From NCBI RefSeq assembly GCF_009865215.1, contig NZ_WWJX01000141.1:1-50709 (forward strand): DNA of 50,709 nucleotides, given 5' to 3'. The position numbers were made by a program, and so were the translations under genes. Positions 17,008 through 25,646 of the stretch are shown here, one piece after another. Numbering within the stretch: position 1 is the stretch's first letter; each line of letters begins with the position of its first letter. The DNA is from Streptomyces sp. SID3343 (GTDB lineage: Bacteria > Actinomycetota > Actinomycetes > Streptomycetales > Streptomycetaceae). Under the pieces are notes generated by a model, which saw nothing but the letters and a program-made list of their open reading frames with translations, was not told where the DNA came from and did no database searches.

Positions 17008-17511
17008 TCAGTAGTCGATCCGGTCGGATTTGGCCAGCCACGCGTCGAACGGCGCCGTACGGTTCGGCAGGTCCAACTGCTCGACCGCCATCGGCCACAT
17101 CGACTCCGGCTGCTTTTCGAACAGGTCGTAGAACTTGCGGTCGTCGAAACCGGCCACCGCGGCATCGTGCCGATCGGCGGAGAAGACGATCCGCTCGATG
17201 CGTGCCCACAGCGCGGAGGACAGGCACATCGGGCACGGCTCGCACGAGGTGACCAGGACGCAGCCTTCGAGCGAGAACGAGTCCAGTTGCCGACAGGCGG
17301 CCCGCATCGCGCTCACCTCGGCGTGCGCCGTCGGGTCCAGGTTCGCGGTGACCTGGTTGTTCCCTATCGCCACCACCCGGCCGTCCTTGGCGACCAGTGC
17401 GCCGAACGGACCGCCGCCGTTGGTCACGCTGTTGGTGGCCAGCTTGATCGCTTCGTCCAACCAGGCACGCTTGAGCTCCTGGACGTCCGTTTCGTGGGTG
17501 TGCGCGGTCAC
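17008..17511 (-). CDS. guaD: Guanine deaminase
   Basis: A 167-aa zinc-dependent cytidine-deaminase-fold enzyme; the GuaD type converts guanine to xanthine. The zinc site is DPTAHAEVSAM (His63, Glu65) and SCEPCPMC (Cys93, Cys96). The GFDDRKFYDLF and PFDAWLA segments near the C-terminus resemble B. subtilis GuaD. The start is GTG 17511 with AAAGGAG ahead; the frame is open further upstream but encodes unrelated Pro/Ala sequence. It is the last gene of the minus-strand operon behind a xanthine-dehydrogenase-like subunit, giving a guanine > xanthine > urate logic. A related aminoheterocycle is possible. Confidence 0.87.
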   Translation of the reverse strand: MTAHTHETDVQELKRAWLDEAIKLATNSVTNGGGPFGALVAKDGRVVAIGNNQVTANLDPTAHAEVSAMRAACRQLDSFSLEGCVLVTSCEPCPMCLSSALWARIERIVFSADRHDAAVAGFDDRKFYDLFEKQPESMWPMAVEQLDLPNRTAPFDAWLAKSDRIDY

Positions 17512-17724
17512 GTTCACTCCTTTGTCGGAGACGGTGGGGGACTCCCCGGATGCCGGTGTCCATGCGGGCACTGCACCCGAGGCAAAACGTGGGAACGGGG
17601 TGCGGGGTACGGGGTACGGGGAGATGGGAAGAGGCGGGGCCGCAGGTGCCGCCTCGCCGTCGGCGTGGTGGGTGCCTTCGACGCGGTGGGTGCCGTCGGC
17701 ATGTCCCGCGGCACCCACGGGAGT

Positions 17725-20052
17725 TCACCCGGGTTCGATGCCGCAGATGTGCTCCGGCGCGACGGGGGTGTGGGTCAGGTTCAACCCCGTTGCGTTGCGA
17801 ATGGCGTTAACGATCGCCGGGGTGGCCGAAATGGTGGGCGGTTCGCCGACACCACGCACGCCGTACGGCGAGTTCGGGTCGCCCCTTTCGATCACGTCCA
17901 CCGTCATCGGGGGCATGTCCACGATGGTCGGAATGAGGTAGTCGGTGAACGACGGGTTGAGGATCCGGCCGTCCTCGACCTTGATCTCCTCCATCACGGC
18001 AAGGCCGAGCCCCTGCGCCGAACCACCGTGGATCTGCCCGACGACGGCATCCGGGTTGATCGCCTTGCCGACGTCCTGCGCACAGTCCAACTGCACGACC
18101 TTGACCAGACCCAACTCGGTGTCCACGTCCACCACCGCCCGGTGCGCGGAGAACGCGTGCTGGACGTGCACCCGCCGGCTCTGCCCGGTGACCGGGTCCA
18201 TCGCGTAGGTCTTCAGGTGGTGGTACTCCCTGGTCTCCTCGATCACGTCGTCGCCGAGCACGTCGACGAGATCGGCAACGAGGCCGGTGACCGCGGAAAC
18301 GACCTTGCCGCCGGTGAGCGAGAGATCACCGGGATTCTCGCCGAAACGCCGGGCGACCCGATCGAAGAGCTCCTCGCGGACGGCTTCACAAGCGTTCTTG
18401 ACCGCACCACCGGTGATGTAGGTCTGCCGCGAGGCCGAACTCGACCCGGCGTCACCGACGTCGGTGTCGTTGGGGTGGATGTTGACTCGCTGCACGCCCA
18501 GTTCGCTGCGGGCGATCTGCTGCTGCACGGTGACCAGGCCCTGTCCGACCTCGGCCGCCGCGGTGTGCACCATCGCGATCGGTACGCCACCGACGGCCTG
18601 CAACCGCACGCGCGCCGTGGAGTAGTCGTCGGCGCCCTCCGCGTACGAGACGTTCTTGATGATCACGCTGTAGCCGACGCCCCGAACCACGCCCTCGCCG
18701 TGCGTGGTGTTGGACGCGCCGCCCGGCATGTCCCGCACGTCCACGGGTCCGGTCCGCTCCTGCGCGGGCAGCGGAATCCTGGTGAGCCGCTCCAGCAACT
18801 CGGCGACCGGCGCGGGAGAATCCAGCACCTGCCCGGTGTGCATGGTCGAGCCCTCCTCGACCGCGTTGAGCTGCCGCAGCCGCACCGGGTCCATGCCCAA
18901 CGCCTTGGCGAGTTTGTCCATTTGGGACTCGTAGGCATACGCGGGCTGCACGGCGCCGAGGCCACGCATCGCGCCGCACGGGGGGTTGTTCGTGTACAGG
19001 CCCCAACCCTCGATCGCGACGTTGGGCACCACGTACGGCCCGATGCCCAACGCGGTGGCGTTGCTGACCACGACCGGGGTCTTGGAGGCGTACGCGCCGC
19101 CGTCGAAGTACATCCTCGCCTTGACGAAGACGAGCTTGCCGTCCTTGGTCGCGCCGTGCTCGTAGTACATCTTCGCCGGGTGCCGGTGCACGTGGCCGTA
19201 GAAGGACTCTTCCCTGCTGTAGACCATCTTCACCGGCTTGCCCGTGTACAGCGCCAACATGCAACAGTGGATCTGCATGGACAGGTCCTCGCGGCCACCG
19301 AACGCGCCGCCGACACCGGACATGGTGAAGCGCACCTTCTCGACCGGGAGTCCGAGCGCCCGCGCGGTCTGTCGCTGGTCGACGTGCAGCCACTGGGTGG
19401 CGATGAACAGGTCGACCCCGCCGTCCTCGGCCGGGATCGCCAAACCGGACTCCGGCCCCAGAAACGCCTGGTCCTGCATGCCCATGGTGTACACATCGGA
19501 CACCACGACATCGGCCCGCGCATCGGGATCGCCCGTGACGATCGGCTGATAGCGCACCACGTTGCCGCCTGGGTGCAGCTTGGGCAGCGTGTCGTCGTGC
19601 GCGGCCCGCTCCGGGTCGGTGATCGGCTCGAACACCTCGTAGTCGACCACGATCTTGTCCAGCGCGCGTCGGGCGGTCTCGGGGTGATCGGCGGCAACCA
19701 GGGCGATCGGCTCACCCTTGTAGCGCACGACATCCTCGGCGAGCGCCGGCGTATCGGCGACCTTCAGGCCGTAGATGTTCTCGCCGGGGACGTCTTCGTG
19801 GGTCAGTACCGCGTACACGCCGGGGTGCTTGAGCGCGGGACCGATGTCGATCGAGTTGATCCGCGCGTACGGGTGTGGGCTGCGCAGAGTCGCGCCCCAG
19901 AGCATGTCGTCCGCCCACAGGTCCGAGGAGTAGGCGAACTCCCCACGTACCTTGAGCGTTCCGTCCGGCCGCAGCGGACTGTCGCCGATCCCACCGGTGA
20001 TCAACTCGTCGAGATCCTGCGGGGTGCGGGCGGGAGAAGTCTGGTTGGCCAT
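17725..20052 (-). CDS. Xanthine dehydrogenase-family molybdopterin-binding subunit
   Basis: A 775-aa large subunit of the molybdenum hydroxylase family (XdhB/CoxL/aldehyde oxidase type), which hydroxylates N-heterocycles or aldehydes with water. Motifs visible are GEFAYSSDL, the GVGGAFGGRED loop, NPPCGAMRGLGAVQPAYA, AEVGQGL and the C-terminal GVRGVGEPPTI carrying the catalytic glutamate. ATG 20052 begins a normal N-terminus; AAAGG lies 7 bp before it. The longer open frame upstream encodes only a 5-residue repeat. No FAD or 2Fe-2S subunit is adjacent, so the electron-transfer partners must be elsewhere. Guanine deaminase follows 213 bp downstream, and an SRPBCC protein precedes. Confidence 0.9.
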   Translation of the reverse strand: MANQTSPARTPQDLDELITGGIGDSPLRPDGTLKVRGEFAYSSDLWADDMLWGATLRSPHPYARINSIDIGPALKHPGVYAVLTHEDVPGENIYGLKVADTPALAEDVVRYKGEPIALVAADHPETARRALDKIVVDYEVFEPITDPERAAHDDTLPKLHPGGNVVRYQPIVTGDPDARADVVVSDVYTMGMQDQAFLGPESGLAIPAEDGGVDLFIATQWLHVDQRQTARALGLPVEKVRFTMSGVGGAFGGREDLSMQIHCCMLALYTGKPVKMVYSREESFYGHVHRHPAKMYYEHGATKDGKLVFVKARMYFDGGAYASKTPVVVSNATALGIGPYVVPNVAIEGWGLYTNNPPCGAMRGLGAVQPAYAYESQMDKLAKALGMDPVRLRQLNAVEEGSTMHTGQVLDSPAPVAELLERLTRIPLPAQERTGPVDVRDMPGGASNTTHGEGVVRGVGYSVIIKNVSYAEGADDYSTARVRLQAVGGVPIAMVHTAAAEVGQGLVTVQQQIARSELGVQRVNIHPNDTDVGDAGSSSASRQTYITGGAVKNACEAVREELFDRVARRFGENPGDLSLTGGKVVSAVTGLVADLVDVLGDDVIEETREYHHLKTYAMDPVTGQSRRVHVQHAFSAHRAVVDVDTELGLVKVVQLDCAQDVGKAINPDAVVGQIHGGSAQGLGLAVMEEIKVEDGRILNPSFTDYLIPTIVDMPPMTVDVIERGDPNSPYGVRGVGEPPTISATPAIVNAIRNATGLNLTHTPVAPEHICGIEPG

Positions 20053-20170
20053 CAGGAAGCCTTTACTGTCTGGATACTCGGCGGCCGGGGTTGGGGCCGA
20101 GTGGGTCGGGGCCGCGTGCGGTTCGGGCCGCACGGGGGCGGCCGGACCGACGGCGGGCAGCGGTACGTGA

Positions 20171-20305
20171 CGCGCTGCCGTGGCTGATGCGTGGGCGGCT
20201 GCTGCTCGGGCGGCTGTCGCTTCGTGGGCTGTCGTTTCGTCGGCTGTCGCCGCGTCGGCTATCGCCTCGTCGACTGTGGCTTCGTCGACTGTGGCTTCGT
20301 CGGCC
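20171..20305. repeat. Nine-unit degenerate 15-bp tandem repeat across a gene boundary
   Basis: Units of the type GTSGCTTCGTCGRCT repeat every 15 bp, most exact at 20231-20305. The array covers the last ~45 bp of the SRPBCC gene and runs ~90 bp into the gap before the Mo-hydroxylase gene. In the SRPBCC frame it encodes the Lys-Pro-Gln-Ser-Thr tail. Confidence 0.8.
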
Positions 20306-20774
20306 GATGCTTCGGGGGCGCGAAGAAGTCCCGCACGGCGTCCGTTTGGTTCTCCATCATGGCGATGATCGAGTCGACGACTTCGCGGTCGGCGTCGTCG
20401 GCGATCGCGAGCTCTCGTGACCACTCGAAGTAGCTGCGGTCCGGATCGTTGGTGATCGGCCGAACCCGAATGGTGGCGAGGTAGCCGTCGACGCCCATCG
20501 TCGGCGCGACGGCACGATAGGTGGAGGATCGCTTGACCTCGTTGCGTCCGGCCACCTCCTGTTCGACTAGACCCTCACAGAAGACCAACGTGAAGTCGTA
20601 CCGCGACGGCACTCGTTCGAGCGTGCCGCCCTCGGCCCAGCCCACGTTGCGCACGGCGTCTCCGGACACGATCTCGACCAGCTTCATCGGATCGCGGACC
20701 TCGGCCCAGACGGTGTCCGGATCGGCGTCGACGATCGTCGAGTGGTGCATCGTGTGCTTCTGCTTCATCGCCAC
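20259..20774 (-). CDS. SRPBCC (START-like) family protein
   Basis: About 171 aa with a Bet v1/polyketide-cyclase-like ligand-binding fold: N-terminal HHSTIVDADPDTVWAEVRDP, a middle YRAVAPTMGVDGYLATIRV and a C-terminal helix VDSIIAMMENQTDAVRDFF. Such proteins bind hydrophobic small molecules; some, such as CoxG, accompany molybdenum hydroxylases. GTG 20774 is preferred because AAGGAG lies 5 bp upstream; ATG 20768 is the alternative. The last ~15 residues come from the 15-bp repeat. It is first in the operon with the Mo subunit and guanine deaminase, and the shared 95-bp element lies ~55 bp upstream. Confidence 0.72.
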   Translation of the reverse strand: MAMKQKHTMHHSTIVDADPDTVWAEVRDPMKLVEIVSGDAVRNVGWAEGGTLERVPSRYDFTLVFCEGLVEQEVAGRNEVKRSSTYRAVAPTMGVDGYLATIRVRPITNDPDRSYFEWSRELAIADDADREVVDSIIAMMENQTDAVRDFFAPPKHRPTKPQSTKPQSTRR

Positions 20775-20828
20775 GAGAACTCCTTGTCGGACGAGTGGAA
20801 CCTTTTGCCGTGTTGCACCCTGTGTGAG

Positions 20829-20923
20829 GAGTACACAGCCAACCGAGCGAAGGCAGCCAGGGGCGGAAGACATGAACGCGTCCGCAGGCGGCGACCGGCT
20901 CTTCGTAGACTTCTACAAGGGGC
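20829..20923 (-). promoter_or_regulatory. Shared 95-bp upstream element, copy A
   Basis: About 87% identical (12 mismatches in 95, aligned by eye without gaps) to 25738-25832. It is oriented so that, on the minus strand, it begins with the imperfect palindrome GTAGAAGTCTAC and ends with GGCTGTGTACTCCTC, 55 bp before the SRPBCC start. A GGTGCAAC follows just downstream on the minus strand. It may hold the promoter and operator of the SRPBCC/Mo-hydroxylase/guaD operon. Confidence 0.7.
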
Positions 20924-20983
20924 GGCCCCCCATCGAACCCGCCGCGCCGACCAGCCGGGCCGGCCCGGCTCGTCACCCAGGGC

Positions 20984-21661
20984 TCAGCGCAAGTGCGACG
21001 TGTCGTTGAGTGACCGTACCGACGCACTCCCGTACGCGTCATACGCGACCGTGGAGACCGAAGCCGCTGCGGTCTCCATCCGGAACAACGCCTCGGGCGG
21101 CGCGTCGAACGCCAACCGGATCAGCTGCCTGACCGGCGTCACGTGCGAGACGACCAGCACGGTCCTGCCCGCGTACCGCGCCAACAACCGATCCCGCGAC
21201 AGCGCCACCCGCCGTGCCACGTTCTCGAAGGACTCGCCCCCCGACGGCGTGGCCGTCGGTGATCGCAGCCACGCCGCCAACTCGTCCGGATAGCGCTGCC
21301 GTACCTCGGCGGAGGTCAGCCCGTCCCATGCCCCGAAGTCCGCCTCCCGCAGTCCCTCGTCGATCCGTACGTCCAGCCCCAACCGCGCGGCGACCGCCTC
21401 GGCGGTCTCCCGGCAGCGCCGCAGCGGTGAGGCCACGACCGCCTGTACCGTCCCGCGTGCGGCGAGCATCGCCGCGGTCGCCTCGGCCTGCCGCCGCCCG
21501 GCCGCCGACAGCGACGGGTCGGAGCCGCCGCTGCCGGAGAAGCGCTTGTGCGGGGTCAGCGCCGTCTCACCGTGCCGCAGCAACAGGAGCGTCGTGGGCG
21601 TGCCCGGGGCGGCGGTCGACGAGCCGGGCGGGGCCGGCTCGGGGTCGTACGCACCCGTCAT
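20984..21661 (-). CDS. Histidine phosphatase family protein (CobC/phosphoglycerate mutase-like)
   Basis: A 225-aa acid-phosphatase-type protein. The phosphohistidine motif is LLLLRHGETALTPHKRFSG (near residue 30), SPLRRCRETAEAVA, EADFGAWDGLTSAEV and VVSHVTPVRQLIRLAF follow, as in CobC and the phosphatase half of RNase H/acid phosphatase proteins. Start ATG 21661 overlaps the carbamoyltransferase stop by 4 bp. It is the last gene of the four-gene operon, where it could remove a phosphate before or after carbamoylation; that role is inferred. The frame extends upstream but overlaps the previous gene. Confidence 0.85.
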   Translation of the reverse strand: MTGAYDPEPAPPGSSTAAPGTPTTLLLLRHGETALTPHKRFSGSGGSDPSLSAAGRRQAEATAAMLAARGTVQAVVASPLRRCRETAEAVAARLGLDVRIDEGLREADFGAWDGLTSAEVRQRYPDELAAWLRSPTATPSGGESFENVARRVALSRDRLLARYAGRTVLVVSHVTPVRQLIRLAFDAPPEALFRMETAAASVSTVAYDAYGSASVRSLNDTSHLR

Positions 21662-23550
21662 GCGGAAGGTTCGGTTTTCGTCACGAGCTGGTTGCCGAGG
21701 ACGAGGTAATCGATCTCCGTGCCGAGAAAGCAGTTCAGCGCGTCGGTCGGGGTACACACGATCGGCTCGCCGGCCACGTTGAACGACGTGTTGAGCAGGC
21801 AGGGAACGTCGGTCAGGGTGGTGAACCGGCGCAACAGGGCGGCCAGTCGCGGGGTGTCGTGATCGGTGATCGTCTGGACCCTGGAGGTGCCGTCCACATG
21901 GATCGCCCCCGGGATCACGTCGCGGAATTCCGGTCGCACCGGGAATACGAACGTCATGTACGGCGAACGCGTTTTGCGGCCCATGTCGAAGATCTTCGGC
22001 GCGTCCGTCTCGAGCACGATCGGCGCGAACGGGCGGAATGGTTCGCGGTGTTTGACCCTGGTGTTGATGACATCCTTGATGTCCGGAAACTTCGGGTTCG
22101 CGAGAATACTGCGGTGGCCCAACGCCCGCGGACCGTGCTCCAGCCGGCCCTCGTACCAGCCGACGACGACCTTTTCGGTGAGCAGTTTCGCCACATGGTC
22201 GACGACCTCGTCGTCGCTCAGCCTGCTCCAGGTCACCCGATCGCGGACATCCCGCAGAGCCCGCTCGATCGCCGAGTCGTCGTATTCCGGTCCGAGATAC
22301 GGAGTGACCGGTGGTGCGGATCCTGCCCTGTCGGTGCCGTCGGTGCCGTCGGTGCCGTCGGTGGCTTCGGTGGGGGCGGTGAGGTGGGCGGGGTGGGCGA
22401 GGTCGGCGATATCGGTGGTGTCCGGGTCGTGATTGACCCAAGCGTAGACGGCGGCGCCGATGACGATGCCGGTATCGCTCGCCCCGAAACCGACGTCCAT
22501 GTCGTCGAAGCGCGATCCCTCCAGCAGGGGAGTGTTGTTGAGGCAGTTCAGTGCCACGCCACCTTCGAACAGCAGGTGGTTCAGATCCGTTTTGGCTTCC
22601 AGCGCGCGGAGTTGGTGGCTCGTGACGACGGTCAGCATCTCCTGCGCCGCGGCGGCCACCCGAGCCTTGTATTCGAGGGTGTCCTGTACAGGACCGAAAT
22701 GCTGCTCGAACAGGGGCTCGAAGCTGCGAGGATTATCCGTCTCCAGGGGCCTACAGAAGGTGTATCGCCCGTCCTCGCGCAGTTCGACGATGTGCGTGAG
22801 GAACGGGTTCGGCGACGGGGGCGCGGCGAATCCCGACAGGCCCATGATTTTGTATTCGTCGTTGTTGGGCACGAAGCCCAGGTATCTGGTGATCGCGGCG
22901 AACAGCAGCCCGATCGAATATTCCGCGCCGATGGTCGACTCGTCGAAGACGCGGATCCGACCGCCGCGGATTTCGCCGATCAACGACGAGAACCGTTCGG
23001 CACGACCGTCACTGACCAGGAACGCGGCATCCTTCATACCTGCCATGTAATGGCCGGTCATCGCGTGGGCGAGGTGGTGCGGAACGAACACCACCTTGTC
23101 CGGATCCGGGGTGAAGCCGGTGCGCGCGGCGAAGTCGGCGAGGATCGCGTCGTGGCCGACGACCTCGGTGAACAGTGTGCCGATGCCGCTTGTGAGAGCC
23201 GACTTCGCGGCACGTGTCGTCGGCGCCGACGTGATGTCGGACAGCAGCCCGTCCAGGACCTCGGCGGAGAAGTTCCAAGGGATGGCGATGAGATCGATAT
23301 CGGAGAATCGCAGCCCCGCAGATTCAAGGCACCATGTCACCGCGTTGAGCGGGAAGTCGGAGGTTTTCTTTTCCCGGTTGAGCCGCTCTTCCTCCACGGC
23401 GGCGACCAGTTCGCCGTCCACCAGCAGCGAAGCACCCGCGTCGTGGCCGAGGATGTAGTGCCTTTCGGCGCCGACCGCGCCGAAATGCTCGGCGAAGACC
23501 TCCGAGACGCGGGTGAACCCGTTGCACCCCAGGACGATCACGACAATCAC
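21658..23550 (-). CDS. O-carbamoyltransferase, NodU/CmcH/TobZ family
   Basis: A 630-aa two-domain carbamoyltransferase that makes carbamoyl-adenylate from carbamoyl phosphate and ATP and moves the carbamoyl to a hydroxyl, nearly always in secondary metabolism. The N-terminal ASKHA/Kae1-like domain shows GHDAGASLLVDGELVAAVEEER (35-56, written here in part) and the metal-binding HHLAHA (158-163); the C-terminal YrdC-like domain shows RLEHGPRALGHRSILANP. A Thr-Asp-Gly repeat (DNA 22331-22360) lies between them. The start is GTG 23550, overlapping the oxidase stop (GTGA). It is the best evidence that this operon makes a small-molecule product. Confidence 0.9.
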   Translation of the reverse strand: MIVVIVLGCNGFTRVSEVFAEHFGAVGAERHYILGHDAGASLLVDGELVAAVEEERLNREKKTSDFPLNAVTWCLESAGLRFSDIDLIAIPWNFSAEVLDGLLSDITSAPTTRAAKSALTSGIGTLFTEVVGHDAILADFAARTGFTPDPDKVVFVPHHLAHAMTGHYMAGMKDAAFLVSDGRAERFSSLIGEIRGGRIRVFDESTIGAEYSIGLLFAAITRYLGFVPNNDEYKIMGLSGFAAPPSPNPFLTHIVELREDGRYTFCRPLETDNPRSFEPLFEQHFGPVQDTLEYKARVAAAAQEMLTVVTSHQLRALEAKTDLNHLLFEGGVALNCLNNTPLLEGSRFDDMDVGFGASDTGIVIGAAVYAWVNHDPDTTDIADLAHPAHLTAPTEATDGTDGTDGTDRAGSAPPVTPYLGPEYDDSAIERALRDVRDRVTWSRLSDDEVVDHVAKLLTEKVVVGWYEGRLEHGPRALGHRSILANPKFPDIKDVINTRVKHREPFRPFAPIVLETDAPKIFDMGRKTRSPYMTFVFPVRPEFRDVIPGAIHVDGTSRVQTITDHDTPRLAALLRRFTTLTDVPCLLNTSFNVAGEPIVCTPTDALNCFLGTEIDYLVLGNQLVTKTEPSA

Positions 23551-24671
23551 CTACTCTCCGGTCGTCGATGGTTCGAGGTCGTCGTGTCGGTCCAAGGCTG
23601 TTTGCCGGCCAGGAGGTCGCCGACGATCTCGCCGGCGGCGGGAGCCTGGCACAGTCCCTGCCCGGAGAATCCCGCCGCGTAGAGGAAGGGACGGGAGGGA
23701 TCTCGGCCGATGAGGGCGGTCCCGTCCGGGCTGCCGTCGAAGGCCCCGCTCCATCCGCGATGAAGACGGATGCCGGCGAGGGTCGGATAGGTGGCGCCGA
23801 GTCGGTGTGCCACCCGGTGCAGCCAGGCCTGGCGGGATTCGTCCGGTGCGGGGCGGCCCATTCCGATGAGGATGCGGTCCTTCCAGGCTCGGATCCGCAG
23901 GCCGGAGGAGGCGTGCAGGGTCATCGGCAGCGCGGCGAGCGGAGTGGGCAGGGTAAGTGGGCCGGGCCGGGCGGGAGGCGGGTCGCCGATGAGCAGTTCG
24001 ATGGGGTACGTGGTCACCGGAAGGCGAACGTCGGCCATGGCCGCGACGGTTGCCGACCAAGGGCCGGCCGCACAGACGACGGTTTCCGCGAGGATGCTGC
24101 CCGCAGGGGTGTGTACCCGCCCGTCGGGGTCGATGCCGGTGACGGGTGTTTCGGTGCGCAGGACGGCGCCGGCCTCTTGGGCCGCCGCGGCGTACCCGCG
24201 CACGATCGCGGCGGGGTCGCACGCGCAGGCCTCGGGCGCCCAGGCCGCCGCCAGGATGCCACGCTCGCCCACCAGTGGGTTGAGCCGCACCGCCTCGGAC
24301 GCCGACACGAGTTCGACGTCCACCCCCGCGGCCAGCTGGGCGGAATGGTCGCGTCGGAAGCCCTCCACCTGGTGCTCCTCGGTGAACAACACCAGGAACC
24401 CGCCCCGCTTTAGCCCGAGGGGGGTTCCGGTCCGCTCGGCGAACGCGTGATACGCCGCCAGGCTGCGGACGGCAAGGCTTCCGGTGCGGGCGTCGCCGGG
24501 GAAGTAGGTACGTACCACCCCCGCGGTGGCACCTGACGCTCCCGACCCGAGGGTGCCGCGCTCCAGCAGCACCGTGCGGACGCCGGCCTCGGCGAGATGG
24601 CACGCGATCGAGGTGCCGACGACTCCGCCGCCGACGACGAGCGCGTCCGTGCGTTCGGGCAGTGCGCTCAT
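23547..24671 (-). CDS. FAD-dependent amine oxidase (DAO / sarcosine-opine oxidase type)
   Basis: A 374-aa flavoenzyme of the D-amino acid oxidase fold. The dinucleotide-binding motif is VVGGGVVGTSIACHLAEAG near residue 14; GSGASGATAGVVR is the FAD-contact loop and DGTALIGRDPSRPFLYAAGFSGQGL is the conserved C-terminal segment (partly quoted). Relatives oxidise secondary amines such as sarcosine, proline or opines to imines. ATG 24671 overlaps the upstream gene by 4 bp. Sitting between an opine-synthase-like gene and a carbamoyltransferase, it may oxidise the cyclic amine made by the former. No covalent-FAD histidine motif is evident. Confidence 0.85.
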   Translation of the reverse strand: MSALPERTDALVVGGGVVGTSIACHLAEAGVRTVLLERGTLGSGASGATAGVVRTYFPGDARTGSLAVRSLAAYHAFAERTGTPLGLKRGGFLVLFTEEHQVEGFRRDHSAQLAAGVDVELVSASEAVRLNPLVGERGILAAAWAPEACACDPAAIVRGYAAAAQEAGAVLRTETPVTGIDPDGRVHTPAGSILAETVVCAAGPWSATVAAMADVRLPVTTYPIELLIGDPPPARPGPLTLPTPLAALPMTLHASSGLRIRAWKDRILIGMGRPAPDESRQAWLHRVAHRLGATYPTLAGIRLHRGWSGAFDGSPDGTALIGRDPSRPFLYAAGFSGQGLCQAPAAGEIVGDLLAGKQPWTDTTTSNHRRPESR

Positions 24672-25633
24672 GGCCGCGCGCCCATTTCGGCGGGCCGCTG
24701 TCGGCGCAGGTGGTCTCCGGCGTTCCACGGGAACAGGTGCAGGTTCCAGGCACCCAAGCAGTTGATGTAGAGGGCCAGTTGGCTCGCCACAGCCAGGAAG
24801 TCGTCGCGGTCGAGCCGGTCGAGGCAGGACAGGAAGCGCTGGGTGAAGGCCCACAGCTTCTCCAGGCCGCAGTAGCCCAGGAACTCGGCCGGGATGCCGA
24901 TCAACAGGCGCGCCATGTGGCGCAGGGAATCCATCGGCATGTCCGCGACCGCCGCCCGGACCAGGCCGCCGTAGGTGGCGTATCCCAGCGGGCGGGTCTC
25001 ACCGTTGACGAACAGGAGGGTGGGCAGGACCGTCTCGAAGCTCCCGGCCCCGGACGGGATCCATCCCCCGTGCAGGTCGGCGAGTTCGAGTGGTTCGGTC
25101 AGCCAGATTCGCTCGGTCTCGGTGTACACGTCGCGGATCAGCTGCTTCGCGTCGGGGTCGGCGGCGGTCAGACGGGGGAGGCGGTGACCGCCTTCCGTGC
25201 CTGCCCGGCGGACCTCCACCAGAATCGGTTTCTTCGTCGAGTAGACCGAATCCCACACCGCGTGCCCGGCTCGGATCAGTTCCGGCATGTCCTCCGGCCG
25301 GATCCGCCCCACGGGTGAGGCCGGCATCGGTTCGGTCAAGGCGCCGTATTTGATGCCCAGATGCTGCAACGCGGAACAGAACACCGTCCCGTCGGGCGCC
25401 TCGCGTCGATCGAACCGAGTGGACGCGGGCAGATGCAGCAGCGAGGGGATCGGTGCCGCGTGATACAGATGGCTTCCCGCCACGAGGGCGTGCCCCTGCA
25501 GACTTTGGTAGGGCAATGCCTCCCACAGCGCATCGGCCAGCGCGGGGTTGCGATCGTCGAGTTCCGCGGTGACGGCGACACCCGGATCGGGCCAGGTGAT
25601 TTCGATGTGCCGACCTGACAACGACTCGGGCAT
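24668..25633 (-). CDS. Cucumopine synthase-like protein (cyclophilin-like plus helical domain)
   Basis: A 321-aa protein. Residues ~8-150 look like a cyclophilin-like (DUF3830-type) barrel: HIEITWPDPGVAVTAELDD, LADALWEALPYQSLQGHAL and RIRPEDMPELIRAGHAVWD. Residues ~170-310 are predicted helices (LRHMARLLIGIPAEFLGYCG, DDFLAVASQLALYINCLGAW), resembling the helical bundle of cucumopine synthases, which condense histidine with 2-oxoglutarate by a Pictet-Spengler reaction. Assignment is from recalled family patterns, not an alignment. ATG 25633 has AAAGGAG 7 bp ahead and is the first gene of the overlapping operon; the open frame further upstream runs through repeats. Confidence 0.5.
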   Translation of the reverse strand: MPESLSGRHIEITWPDPGVAVTAELDDRNPALADALWEALPYQSLQGHALVAGSHLYHAAPIPSLLHLPASTRFDRREAPDGTVFCSALQHLGIKYGALTEPMPASPVGRIRPEDMPELIRAGHAVWDSVYSTKKPILVEVRRAGTEGGHRLPRLTAADPDAKQLIRDVYTETERIWLTEPLELADLHGGWIPSGAGSFETVLPTLLFVNGETRPLGYATYGGLVRAAVADMPMDSLRHMARLLIGIPAEFLGYCGLEKLWAFTQRFLSCLDRLDRDDFLAVASQLALYINCLGAWNLHLFPWNAGDHLRRQRPAEMGARP

Positions 25634-25646
25634 GGGCGTCTCCTTT

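Noticed and set aside
17167-20187. A 1006-codon plus-strand frame opposite the Mo-hydroxylase
   Set aside because: Shadow of the real minus-strand gene; composition His/Arg/Val-rich with no motif.
20827-20923. Small plus-strand peptide encoded in the shared element (MNxSAGxxRLFVDFY)
   Set aside because: Both copies could encode it, but the substitutions do not favour synonymous sites, no ribosome site precedes it, and the element fits a regulatory DNA role better.
21214-23682. An 822-codon plus-strand frame opposite the carbamoyltransferase
   Set aside because: Antisense shadow; the minus-strand product has all carbamoyltransferase motifs.
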